Origin: Apostichopus japonicus
Taxonomy: Eukaryota; Echinodermata; Holothuroidea; Aspidochirotida; Stichopodidae
Reading direction: 5' to 3'
NCBI RefSeq assembly: GCF_037975245.1
Contig: NC_092568.1
Coordinates: forward strand, 30,112,001-30,176,000
DNA length: 64,000 bases
This document shows, piece by piece, positions 27,701 to 38,110 of this stretch. The stretch's first letter is position 1. Each line of letters opens with the position of its first letter. Under the pieces are notes generated by a model. It was not told the DNA's origin. It searched no databases and saw only the letters and a list, made by a program, of their open reading frames with translations. The position numbers and the translations under genes are program-made.

Positions 27701-27889
27701 GGCTGGAAGACCTTGCAGGTATCTTTTACGCTCGTAGGAGAGATAATGTGGACTATGCTGATAAATGACCTCTTCGGAACCGTCACTCTCAGTATCCTTA
27801 TCGTCAAAGTCCTCATCCCTGAGAAGTCCCTCAAGTTCATCCATCTCGTAGAACCCATCAGGATCTTGTGAATTTTGTAAGGACATCAT
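22163..27889 (-). CDS. SLC3A2: SLC3A2 / 4F2hc-like amino-acid transporter heavy chain (three coding exons)
   Basis: Type II single-pass glycoprotein related to the SLC3 heavy chains. Family members are disulphide-linked to an SLC7 light chain, bring it to the plasma membrane and do not themselves catalyse transport. Exons are 27212-27889, 23534-24067 and 22163-22477. Every junction is GT/AG and phase 0, giving about 508 residues, close to vertebrate 4F2hc. Visible features: an acidic cytoplasmic N-terminus (residues 18-40, rich in D/E), a membrane segment at about 94-117 preceded by FWPWS, and Cys125 followed by a WW pair, matching the light-chain-linking cysteine context of 4F2hc. A degenerate TIM-barrel (GH13-like) ectodomain and a C-terminal beta domain with DFHLL and LEFGVIEL follow. 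Glycosidase catalytic residues are not apparent, as in SLC3A2. The ATG pair at 27884-27889 is preceded by a CACAG acceptor-like site, so a 5' UTR exon probably lies upstream. rBAT/SLC3A1 is less likely because the barrel is short. Confidence 0.88.
22610..22755 (-). mobile_element. tRNA-derived SINE in SLC3A2-like intron
   Basis: On the minus strand an A-box-like AGCTCAGTGGTTAACGCC and a B-box-like GAGTTCAAGTC sit at tRNA spacing (about 22690-22750), followed by a non-tRNA tail. It lies just upstream of the terminal exon of the SLC3A2-like gene and in the same orientation. It differs from the SINE at 21865. Confidence 0.6.
22756..23533. other. SLC3A2-like intron 2, remainder
   Basis: Intronic sequence between the SINE and exon 2. 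An open frame at 23248-23520 on the minus strand overlaps the splice-donor side of exon 2 and has no family resemblance. Confidence 0.6.
23534..24067 (-). CDS. SLC3A2: SLC3A2-like coding exon 2
   Basis: 534 bp, 178 codons, acceptor TTTCAG and donor GTAAGT. It begins NQAQVDLCNN. FLINAGISGFYIAD aligns with the FWLQAGVDGFQVRD barrel strand of 4F2hc, and LLLPGIPML aligns with the LPGTPV segment. An acidic stretch (MSREDDEEES) is species-specific. NHSS and NTS are potential N-glycosylation sites. Confidence 0.88.
24681..25488. mobile_element. 808-bp TIR element in SLC3A2-like intron 1
   Basis: The left end CAGGGTTTTCGTTAG and the right end CTTAACAAAAACCCTG are inverted copies with few mismatches. 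Both are flanked by ACTTG (24676-24680 and 25489-25493), a 5-bp apparent target-site duplication. Subterminal CCGGGACCCGGGTCAAATGACCC is palindromic. The interior has a poly-A tract (24764-24832) and a CAGTGGCATAGC hAT-like terminus at 25201 without a partner. No coding sequence. The superfamily is uncertain. Confidence 0.65.
24764..24832. repeat. A-rich simple repeat
   Basis: Nearly pure adenine with scattered TTAAATT interruptions, inside the TIR element at 24681-25488. Confidence 0.9.
25494..27211. other. SLC3A2-like intron 1, remainder
   Basis: No exon recognised. A long C run sits at about 25722-25738. G/C-rich stretches at 26870-27170 look like transposon remnants, but I could not pair termini. 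Confidence 0.55.
27212..27889 (-). CDS. SLC3A2: SLC3A2-like coding exon 1
   Basis: Encodes residues 1-226: the acidic tail, the membrane helix, the juxtamembrane Cys125 and the first part of the barrel (a LYLSSPHWWAG-like strand/loop where human 4F2hc has its LVLGPIH loop). It ends SKALLE with donor GTTAGT in phase 0. Confidence 0.88.
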
Positions 27890-29560
27890 TTTTTTTTCTG
27901 TGAAAAATAGATTTATTATTTAATGCCTGTAGTACACGTGACACACAATTGTCTAGATATGATAATATGGCCACAAAGTACGAACAAATTTTATACTACA
28001 GCATTCCACTGTCATAAAATAGGACATGATAATAACATGTGGTAAGTGGACAAAGTTGGTTGGGTGCAAACTGAATGCACCCTATATATGATAGGTAGAG
28101 GTGAATTAAGCCTCAAGGAACTCTTCAGCTGGTCTGAAAAATTCACAACCTGAAAGGGTGTGAAGACTCGCGCAAAAAGACATGTCTATTGCCGGTAATC
28201 TGACCTAGTTTCGAATGAGGTGTAACAGAAGTGTAAGACACCGCCATCAATCACAGAAAATGCACACGCAGCTTGCTACCATCGGTAATTAGACACTAGT
28301 GTACAGTCAGTACATACAGCTGCGGTCAATACCTACAGCACAGTGTAAAAAACGACACAGCGATGGACGTCTCAGGTCCAGCTAAAGATGAAAAGGTATC
28401 ACGTTTCATTACTGTACTACGAGAACAAAGCGTCACTTGCAAGCAACGGAAAGTTAACTTTTTCAGATGGCCGCACGCGGTTTGGGGCGAGTCTTCAATG
28501 CCTTTAACCTCTTTACCATTCCATTCAAACTGATAGCTTTGACTCATTTTTTTCTTTACTCTTTGCCTTAAAGTTGTTAACAATTATCAGTATTTCTGGT
28601 GCCCTTCATGCTATTTTACTTCTGTACTGTGTGTTGTTTTGTTCCGTACGATAATATTTAGGCCTAATATGAGAAATAAATTTGACTTGAAGTGCAAGCT
28701 AGTGATACCACACTAGCCTTCCTGACTTTCAAGTACATGCCTGCTGATGTTTGCAGATGTTAGTAACGACTAAGGCCACAGAACGATAGACAAACACGTA
28801 CCAGCCGCTGGTTGTGTAATTCATCACCTAAAGTATAAAACACTAATTGTTTGTTACTTAGTGTTACTGTTAGGCCTAACGGTTATAGCAATATGGTAAG
28901 AACATGATGCAAGCCACATCATAACTAGATAATCAATATGAAACATACTTGTAATGTTATAATGGTGGGCCTCATAACTGGCTAGTACAAATACAGTAAT
29001 AATAACAGTTACGTAGGCACAAGGAATATGCCTAAACTAAGTAACAGTAATTACTGTTTATGATACTGATAGTACTGTAGGTCTAGGCTAATACCAGCAA
29101 TACCCATGCGAATTTGCGTGATTCAACTTGAACTTGTAGAGAGCACCTGTGGATTGTGGAATCTATCGTTAATGTTCGGCAGCTGGTAAATGTTGAGTCT
29201 TTCGTTCCATTCTGCAACGCCCATCGTGACGTGTCACACGTGCCCCGCCTACATCGTTTTCTGATTTGCCATTTGCCCGCTAAATATATGGAACGCCAAT
29301 AGAACCAAAGTCATCGATAATAACAACGTTGTCGACGTTTAAAATCTCTAAGCTATCGATATTCATAATATTGATGCCACAAACTATTAATGATGTACGC
29401 TATCAACGAATTACTATAACGAGGTTAACCCCATCGATGCTAAACACTATCGAATAGCGATAAGCCTTTCATGAATGATAGAAACATTCAAAAATGGTGA
29501 TCGATGTCCATCCTGGGGCGGGGTGTAAGCGGTCGGGATATTTCTAATCCAATGATACAG
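27890..29560 (-). promoter_or_regulatory. Probable 5' UTR/promoter region of SLC3A2-like gene
   Basis: This is the region upstream of the first coding exon. It has higher CpG content than the surroundings near 28440-28500 and 29220-29350, and many ATCGAT/TCGATA motifs between 29300 and 29470. An acceptor-like CACAG just 5' of the start codon suggests at least one non-coding exon here. The transcription start cannot be placed from sequence alone. Confidence 0.35.
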
Positions 29561-31605
29561 ATTCGTTTGCATAAGGGCGCTTAGATGCAATATGTTGCTA
29601 TATCATTTCCATCAGTTTGTATGCAGTTGGGTAGTTACATGTTGCCAGTGTATATAGGCCTTTGCCTTTGCATGCGAATGTAATCAAATGTGAGACCTTT
29701 TCACGGCGTGCATTTTTCGCTCAACCCACGGGCTTAGCAATGAGTTGTCCATCCCTCAGGCCAGGGAGCTGAAAGACATCTTCCAGCCACCTGTTCAGGA
29801 TTGGCTATATGCCTTTCAATCAAAGACGCCTCCACACGAAACACTTAGGATGGATCTTAAGTCTTTCGCGCCGGGTAGGGGAGGGGATGGGGGAGAATTT
29901 TCCCCAAACAGGTTTGTAAATACGGAATTTTGAGCCAATCAGATTGCTTGTGACGTCAGCATGAATAATGAACATCGCTTGGAAGTTGGAAGACATTCAA
30001 GATTCGTGAGCCGTTCTATTGAAATCGGAATTCGTTTCATGGAATGAGTATACTAAAATAAACTTCACGACGTGAGTTCACGAGTCTTGAGTGAATATAC
30101 TCAAACATGACAGCAGCAATAGTTTGAATCGGTACAATACGTGATGGAATTGCGCGACTAGATTAGGACTCTAGCTAATCTGAATTTTCCTACCTAAAAT
30201 TTGGAAATGATACGAATAATCAAGGCTTAATTTACACAACTTTTCTGTTATTTGTATTAATTCTATGTACCTCCATTGGGGTAAATATATATAGAGGAAA
30301 CTATTAATTGAAATGTACATATATGACGGGTATATCTTTGTTGCAACTAACGGATTTTGGTAACCTCGAAGTGAAGGTTTCTATGATGTGACGTAACGTA
30401 TCCCACCTTTCATAGGCGACTATTAACACATCATTTCAAACCTGTTGGGAAAAAAATCGCGGCCAAGAGGGGGTGGGGTGGGGGGGGGGGTTGGTTGCTG
30501 GAAGTTTGGTTGTCACAAAGGTAGGCGGAATTATATTCTGTTTGCTGTTGTTGATATATTGAGCAATTGCATTGGCTAGTTACCAGTTATGGGCACGCCC
30601 AATTGCTGTTACTCTAGAATGAAAGGCTCAACATTTAGACACATCGGCACGTAACGTCTGCCTAGAGAAAGTAAGGCTTGGTAACGTATTTTTCAACCAT
30701 TAGGAAAACTTACAATCTGCCTGAAAAAAAATCAACAATCCATGCAACCCAGTTTTCTAAAAAATATTGCAGACTATCACTGTCACGAAGTCTCACGTTT
30801 GTTCTAGTTATTTACATGTCCATCGCATTTGAATGGGCATCTGACAGAGAAGACCTTCATAACGATATAACAGCAGATCGAACCGGTTCAGGTACGGTAA
30901 CTCAACAGAAGAAGTCTTGTTTACTCTGGCATTAAACATAAGTGTTTCGCAATAGCGTCCTCTATTTATAGCTTTTCATGGGTGGCCGTGTTCTGCGTCT
31001 TTTACTGTTTTTGTGTTCTGTGCCTAATTCGGGACAAGCGTCATTTATTTACCCTTACATTCCGAAAACACGAGATAACAGACAGCAATTGCCAGCTGGC
31101 ATGCATCACACTTCATACGGCAGATGATGGTTAGGAATGTCACATCACATTCAAGTTTCGGTGTGTCGGGTAGCTAGGTCGAACACGAAGATAATGATAT
31201 ATCCGAATCAGTGCCACACATAGTCACCGCACTAGAAGTGCCGGTCAAGCACACCACAACTTATGTAATACAACATTTAGTACGTTAAGTTTAAAGAATC
31301 GTGCTTTAAGCACATGGAATTCTCTTACTGCTGCTATAAAATCTAAACCATCTAAAGTATTATTTAGAAAAACGCAAAAAAAAAGGGTAATTTCTCAGTA
31401 TTGATACATCGTTTATATTGTATATTATTAATTATTCCTTATTAAGACATATATATTGTCATTAATGTATATACTTTTTCCTTGGAAGTCCTTTACTTTG
31501 TTAAGCCTGTATTGGCTTTTTAGAGGACTTCCCTCCACATTTATATATTTATGATCTGTGGAAAATCAAATACACAAACAAACAAACAAAAAAGCAAACA
31601 CAAAA
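29561..31605. other. No recognisable gene
   Basis: Contains a G-run at about 30466-30491 and short open frames without family resemblance. Confidence 0.5.
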
Positions 31606-32035
31606 GCAAACTGCCTTCTCTGGGGTTCGAACCCGAGCGAAAAAGTTCATCTTGCTCTTCAGCTGCAGAGCACTAACCACTGCGCCACCCCATCTGCTGA
31701 GAAATAATGCTCGTTTCTAATATTTAAGCTTCCTAATGGAAGCAACATGCATGTGTAAGAATAACACAGCAGAAGCAAATTGCCTTCACTGGGATTCGAA
31801 CCCGAGCAAAAAAGTTCGTCTTGCTCTTCATTGCAGAGCACTAACCAATGCACCACGGCATCTGTTGAGAAATAATGCTCGGATTCGAACCCCAGTGAAG
31901 GCAGTTTGCTTTTCCTGTGCTATTCTTGTGCTATTCTTACACCTGTTGCTTCAATTTGGAAGCTTAAATATTAGAAACGAGCATTGTTTCTCAGCAGATG
32001 CGGTGGCGCAGGGGTTAGTTCTCTGAGCCTCTGCA
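31606..32035. mobile_element. Inverted cluster of tRNA-derived SINEs
   Basis: Two minus-strand tRNA-like bodies (about 31611-31697 and 31781-31868) have an A box of the form GTGGCGCAGTGGTTAGTGC and a B box GGGTTCGAACCCC. A partial plus-strand copy follows (B box near 31880, A box near 32000). The block TCTGCTGAGAAATAATGC through the TAAGCTTCC segment at about 31694-31775 is repeated in inverse at about 31905-32000, so the cluster can fold into a long hairpin. The spacing between the boxes is long, which suggests a Ser/Leu-type tRNA ancestor with a variable arm. Confidence 0.7.
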
Positions 32036-35000
32036 AAAATGATATGTGAAGTCATAATAGGCCTGTATGCTCCTATTATGGGTTTGCATCTGAGGAACTG
32101 ACCCATAGTTGTCTGTATGTTAGACTAAGTATTCCAGTCACTTTAATTGATGACACCCAGATGTTTAAAGGATTATCAAAAGTGGTATAGAGATTGACTG
32201 TGAGCAGTGTTCTTTAACGAGGAAAAAAGGATTGGTAACTTTGGAATTACTTTTGTCAATAACTCTCGCTAAAGCTGTTGTCGTTGATAACACCTACTCT
32301 GGAATGGCTTTGATGGAATCCTGCAACGAAGTTGTTATAAGATGGAGGTGGTGCAAACAGGGAAGTAATAAGGGGGTGTAACGAAATCGTTATCGTATCA
32401 GCGTATTCAATATTGTAATGAGTTTTGACCTTGATTAAATGCATCGTTATAGTTATAATACATTATTTTTACTACATAGAAACCGTTCCAGGCTTGTGTA
32501 TTCATATTTCCGTTCGGTGTAGTTTGCATTTTACGCTGGGATCCAAAAATGTTATACCCTTCTATAAGATAATATATACAGACAGGTTAAAGTACATAAT
32601 AGGACGTATATGCATCATCGACTTAATTTTTAACGTTTCTTTCATATTTATTGCTTCCGGTGCATTGTATTTACCATTTACATGTAAACTATAATAGCTA
32701 TTTTAAGTAACAGAATACAGAATGAAACATATAATTAAGTAAATTAAGGAAAATATGATAGACCTAATGATTGTCATCGTGGACTTTTTGCAATATTAAA
32801 CTTCAATGTCCAGTCGTTTGAACATAAACTATTACACTTGTCACATACTCTTACGGCAAATAAAAGGTTATAGTCTATAAAACGGCTGTAATTGATTGTT
32901 CCGTTTAAGACTGTTAAAGTACCGGCTGTTAAGAACTGATGTGATTTTACTTGTAATAAAACATGTAGTAAAATAATAGAATTGACAGCAAGTCTATAGT
33001 AACCACCTACCATTACAATAATATACAAGAAGAAATGGGGCGTCTGATTAAGCTTCAAGAATGATTGTAAAAGCACACAGAAAAGAAAAGACTTTGCATT
33101 ATACTGAGTATTAAAATTGTGTGAAATAAGTAATAAGTAAGAAATAAGTGAGAATAAATGGAAGAAAGATAAGCAGAAAGTCTAGCTAAAATCTTCTCAG
33201 CGTACTCCAATGTAGTACATTCGTTCGTTTTTTTCTATAAAAAAACCCCCCATTGACTTGAGAATTTCGATGTAGGTGTCAATTTCTCCCCTACCATGCT
33301 CCTATATTTAAGGCTAGTATATTTCAATTGTTATTTCCAAAAGGAGAGGAGGGAACTGGGGGAGGGGTTAACGTATACTTGTACAAATTTAGATGATTAT
33401 TCCAGGCTATTGATACTGTATTGCACAGATGAAGCAGCCTAAACCGGTCGTTGCCTTTATACTACATAATATAACTCACCATGATTGTACAATACTGAAC
33501 ACCTGCCGACTATAAACAAAACTAGTAGTTCATCCTAAGTTGGTAGAGGGGTATAGAGAAAAGAACAATGATTCTACACGGCATTATACCGTCACTGAAA
33601 TCTAATAAAATAAAGTGAAGCTATCTCCCCGACCTCATCAACAAATTCTCATGCTATTTCCATTTCCCCAATGTCAGTTTACAACAATTCTTCATCTTGT
33701 ATGCACTCAACCGCTGGACCTAAAAAGATAGAACCCTCCTCCTGAGCAAGTGGTTGGATCCTTAACTTTCTTATGTGGTCATGCCACCTGATCCTTTAAC
33801 TATCAAGGGGGGCAAATACTTACTCTAATATATAGTTGGCGGCTAAATTCCGGACAGAGGGGGGGGGGGGGGCGGGTCGTTTGTCAGGGGCCATGGCAGA
33901 GGTGCCAGCTTGTGCAGGAGGGCTTAAAAGGTGAAATATGTAATTTTTGTCAGGTTAAAAGCTTCCATAACTGTAATCAACCAATTTCATGGACGGTAGG
34001 CAAACAACAAATTATGAAGCATTTGTCAGACAAGTTTCAAGAAGTTTTGTGTGCAATTTTAACAGTTCTGTAACTTGTAGCTGACAGCCTCCTCTGATTG
34101 TTGTACCTATGGCTGGGCGTGGCCATCATTAATCAACTTAATCTCTCGAGCGAGTTGACATTGTGTACAAGGCTGGCACCAAATAGTGGAACAGCAGTCG
34201 GAGATTAGGTTACCCTGTAGAAACAAGAAAAAAAAACCAAACATTTGAAATGGAAAATAAGGGTAATATGGTCGAGGAGGGTGCTCCGCTATCCCCTCAC
34301 CCCCCCCCCCCCTCCGCCCAACCGTTTGTGTTTCAAATAAGTCCAAGATTCCTTCAAGTACAAGAAATCGACAGTTTTTGAACTCACCTTCAAAATCGTA
34401 TTAAAAAAAGGGAAACCTTATAGTGTAAACGTTTAACCGTTTCAATATTATAATGGTTCTATATTTGTACACGTCTCATTTTAATAGTAGAGATAAGGGG
34501 AAAACATGGAATGTATATTGATCGATCGTAAAATTCGAATGATTATATCTTTACATCAGATACACCGTGTTAGGTCACTGTTAGTACAATCGTTTCGAAC
34601 AATGGACCATATAGTGCTTAGTAATATACGCCAGGGGCCGTCTTCAGGTATTCATGGTTTCGCGACAGTAGTAACCCTGTGGCCGCTACGTAAGCACTAC
34701 CATTTTATGTACTAATAGAAATTGTTATGGTGCTGATCACTGGGTCAGGGGCTATGGTGACATCCCTCTATATATACACTTCCTTCATATACCAACGACA
34801 ATTTTAACATTGCTAACATAAACAGTTACTTCAAGAACCACGGGACAGTACTATGTCGCTATTTACATTGTCACATTATTGTGTGTATCATTGTGCTGGT
34901 CACTGTGGTTTAATATGGTAATATGCCGCCCTTGAAACGTCTCCAGTTACTGGTTTATCTATATCTCTGTTCTTCCTGGTTCTTTTGAAGAGGTTAATGA

Positions 35001-35266
35001 TCACATGAATAATACATGCTTTTCAATATAATGTTTGGGGCTTTAGACATGTAACTAATAATAACTGATTTTTTGTCCCAAACGCTTCTCAGATTTTAAT
35101 AATTACTAGTATATTGGTTTCGTTATATCTTCAATATCTCACTGACGCCATGGTCAGTGTTCAAGTTTGAAAGAGAACAGACAAGGAAATGAGTCGATGG
35201 CGGACAAGAAAACCAAGCAGCTTTCACTTTCTTGTAAGTCCTAGCATTTGTCGATTGTATATATTT
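32036..35266. other. No recognisable gene
   Basis: AT-rich sequence with G runs (about 33859-33876) and C runs (about 34301-34314). No supportable coding or RNA feature. Confidence 0.5.
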
Positions 35267-35538
35267 CAGACCCGTCAATTCTCCCGGTTTTAAGGGGGGA
35301 GACTCCCGTTTTTTACCCGAATCTCCCGGCCTCCCGGTTTCATATTCTATTCTCCCGGTTTTTTAATGTTTCATCACTTGCGACATTTCTGAAAATAGCC
35401 AACAATTAGTCCTATGCTTAGTACTTCCCACAGTAACGCTGAACAGGAAAGGCTATTCAGTGTAGTTCGCAAGAACAAGACAGACAGTCGGTAAAGTCTC
35501 AAGCTTTATGGGACTCTATCTAGCATACTAGCCATGAA

Positions 35539-36634
35539 CAGGCGCGGCGGAACGTAAAAATTATTGGGGGGGCTAATGTGTGGAGACTATCTAAGCGGAG
35601 CGCCACCATCGGATGGCGCGGAGCGTACAAGAAAATTTTGGGTTTTTTTCAAACCCCCAGATGGCCGGAAACGGCACTTCCCGAGAGTTTTATGCTGCGA
35701 ATACCTAGCCCTTAGATATGGGTCTGAAGCCTGCAATTTCTCAGATTGCACGTAAAAGTCTGTAAAAACATTGTAATTTGTATATTCGATGGTGTTTTAA
35801 GAGAGTAGCTATTACTCGTAGTGTACTCGCAAAGACGCTTTTGAGTGTAGTAAGGGCAGTGGCGGAGCTAGGGGTATTGGTCAGGGGGGGGGGGGGCAAG
35901 AATGGTCTGTAGGGGCGCTTTCGACACTATCTAAGCGGAGCGCCACCACAGGTTGGCGCGGAGCGTACAGAAAATTTTTGATTAAAGATACTCCCTAGAT
36001 TGCAGGAAATGACCCTTTCCGGGCCTTGCTAATTTGCAGATAAACGGAGAATAAATAGGTGTCGTCTCCATTTTGTCGGAAAATTACACCAACAGAATAT
36101 GACAAATGTCAATAGGTATATGAGAGCGCAATAAAATAGTCAATAATCGCGAATAAGTAAAAAGTAGTGAAAAGCTGAAAAGGGCGCCAGCAGTCCATTT
36201 GAGTCCGTCAGGGGGGGGGGGCATCCGCCCCCTGACTGAATATATGAACGCTCCGCCACTAAGTAAGGGGATGTTGGAGAACTGGCTCAAATGAGGCAAG
36301 TCATTGGCCTAAGACGAAGTTGTGTTACGCTTACCGGTACTCACACTCACTGCTTCTACTTTTCACGGGGCTTGAAGACGCGGTTGGGGTGACAATGTGG
36401 TCTATAGCCAGGGGACGGGCCGAGGGTCCCCCAGCAATTACTAAAATTATTACACCTACATAGTATACGTGTGCATCGGACAGATCGACAAGTATGCATT
36501 GAAAAATGGGCAGATGCACGTTTCGGAGCCTTGGTAAATATTGGGGGGGGGGGGGGCTTATCATGCATTTGCCCCCTCAACTTTTCATTGGGGGGGCTGA
36601 GCCCCCCCAAGCCCCCCCGGTTCCGCCGCCACTG
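35539..36634. mobile_element. hAT-type non-autonomous element, middle nesting level
   Basis: Termini are CAGGCGCGGCGGAAC and, inverted, CAGTGGCGGCGGAAC. A perfect 8-bp duplication GCCATGAA lies at 35531-35538 and 36635-36642, as expected for hAT. It carries the internal core ACTATCTAAGCGGAGCGCC, which also occurs in the two other hAT copies of this window. It is itself interrupted by the element at 35857. Confidence 0.88.
35857..36261. mobile_element. hAT-type MITE, innermost nesting level
   Basis: 405 bp, starting CAGTGGCGGAGC and ending GCTCCGCCACTA, the last base mutated from the expected G. A perfect 8-bp duplication AGTAAGGG is at 35849-35856 and 36262-36269. It contains the same GACTATCTAAGCG-type core as its host element, so the two are relatives. 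Confidence 0.9.
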
Positions 36635-36925
36635 GCCATGAAGTCACAGTACCCATAGTCCACTGTTCCCTGTTTCAAATGGAAGCCTACTAAAGAAACC
36701 CTGTAGAAAGCGAAGCCAGCTGCTGTAAACTACAACAAGAAACACTGATTGGATGATTCTCTCATTGTATTGCATAAGTACACTATACTTATTTAGGAGT
36801 ATTTATATCATTTCAGTTGAAAATTACCAACCTCCCTGTTTTCCCCTTATTCTCCCTATTTTTTGGCCCTGAAAATTGTTATTCTCCCTATTTTGGGGTC
36901 AAACAGGTTGACATGTCTGATATTT

Positions 36926-37405
36926 TGCATGCAGGGTAGATAATAGGCTATCTCACCTCGATATTATGCTTGCCACGGAAGTAACTCCTCATAGTGAGAA
37001 GATTGCCAGGGACACATAGAGGCATACACACATGCTCCCCCATTTGCTGGGACATCATACAGATGTGACAAGGAAGGAAACTCGCTAAGAGACCTGTATG
37101 GACAAATCATAGCAAGAAATATACGTAGCTTAATATATAGCAGTTTATTACAAAACATCATCGTAGTGATAAACTTGCTGAAAGTATTGCGGAAACTATA
37201 GTGTCACAATTCAATGGATATAAGACAATCGAACATTACAAGATAAACAACGATATATATGGAAACACTTTATTGAAATGGTTTCGATTGAAATTCTATA
37301 AGGATGTAAACTTCACAGGTTTACAAATGACGGCCATGTATTAGGCAAAAACACGGTACAGGTTGTTGTTAATGTATTTGATTGCACGGTTATTAACACT
37401 TTATA
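36926..37405. other. No recognisable gene
   Basis: Short spacer between the nested transposons and the terminus at 37406. Nothing recognised. Confidence 0.5.
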
Positions 37406-37619
37406 CACTGTTAAAAAAATTTCTGTAAATTAACAGAAAACGATTGGAAAAAAAGTTTCCAATCGTTTCCTGTTATTTTTACAGACATTCTGTAAAAAGT
37501 AATTAACTGGAAAATAATGTTTTCTTTTTACATAGTTTTCCAGTTAAAATTTTTACAAGAATAATCTGTTAAATAGAATAACATAAAAATTCTGTTTTAT
37601 TTAGCATTTTTCTCATGTA

Positions 37620-38110
37620 TATTTACCTGAATTCTTCTGATAAAATTACAATTTATTCCTGTTTGTTTACAGACAGTTTTATTGTGTTTTACTACCAAAT
37701 TCTGTCTTTTTACAAGTTTTCGATGTTAATTTACCAAATCGTCTGATAAAATTACAATTTTTGTCTGTTTTTTTACAGACGGTTTTACTTCTAAATTCTG
37801 TCTTTTTACAAGTTTTCGATGTTAATTTACCAAATTGTCTGATGAAATTACAATTTTTGTCTGTTTTTTACAGACGGTTTTACTTCTAAATTCTGTCTTT
37901 TTACAAGTTTTCGATGTTAATTTACCAAATCGTCTGATAAAATTACAATTTTTGTCTGTTTTTTTACAGACGGTTTTACTCCTAAATTCTGTCTTTTTTA
38001 CAGGATTTTGATGTTAATCGTTCAGTCAATTTGCTTAAATCTTCTGATAAAATTCAAATTTGTTTTTTTTACAGACGCTTTTAACGTGTTTGTCTACCAA
38101 ATCTGTCCTT
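37620..38110. repeat. 96-bp tandem repeat near the left terminus
   Basis: About four to five copies of a T-rich unit. ACAAG(G)TTTTCGATGTTAA anchors fall at 37712, 37808, 37903 and, in the altered form ACAGGATTTTG, 38000. Each unit contains an ACAGAC...GTCTGT inverted pair, like the subterminal motifs of the enclosing candidate element. Confidence 0.85.

Larger units (their letters stand above)
35267..36919. mobile_element. Outer element of a three-level nested transposon
   Basis: The left terminus CAGACCCGTCAA and the inverted right terminus CAGACATGTCAA are flanked by ATATTT on both sides (35261-35266 and 36920-36925), a 6-bp apparent duplication. The ends carry repeated CTCCCGGTTTT (left) and CTCCCTATTTT (right) motifs in opposite orientation. 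The element is interrupted by the hAT element at 35539-36634. Without the insertion it would be about 550 bp. No coding sequence. Confidence 0.65.

Noticed and set aside
35564-35755. Plus-strand open frame near the hAT core
   Set aside because: Lies wholly inside a non-autonomous hAT element, with no domain resemblance. The same core recurs in other copies without a conserved frame.
37620-38110. CRISPR-like array of regularly spaced repeats
   Set aside because: The whole 96-bp unit is repeated, with no unique spacers, in an intron-bearing animal genome. It is an ordinary tandem repeat.
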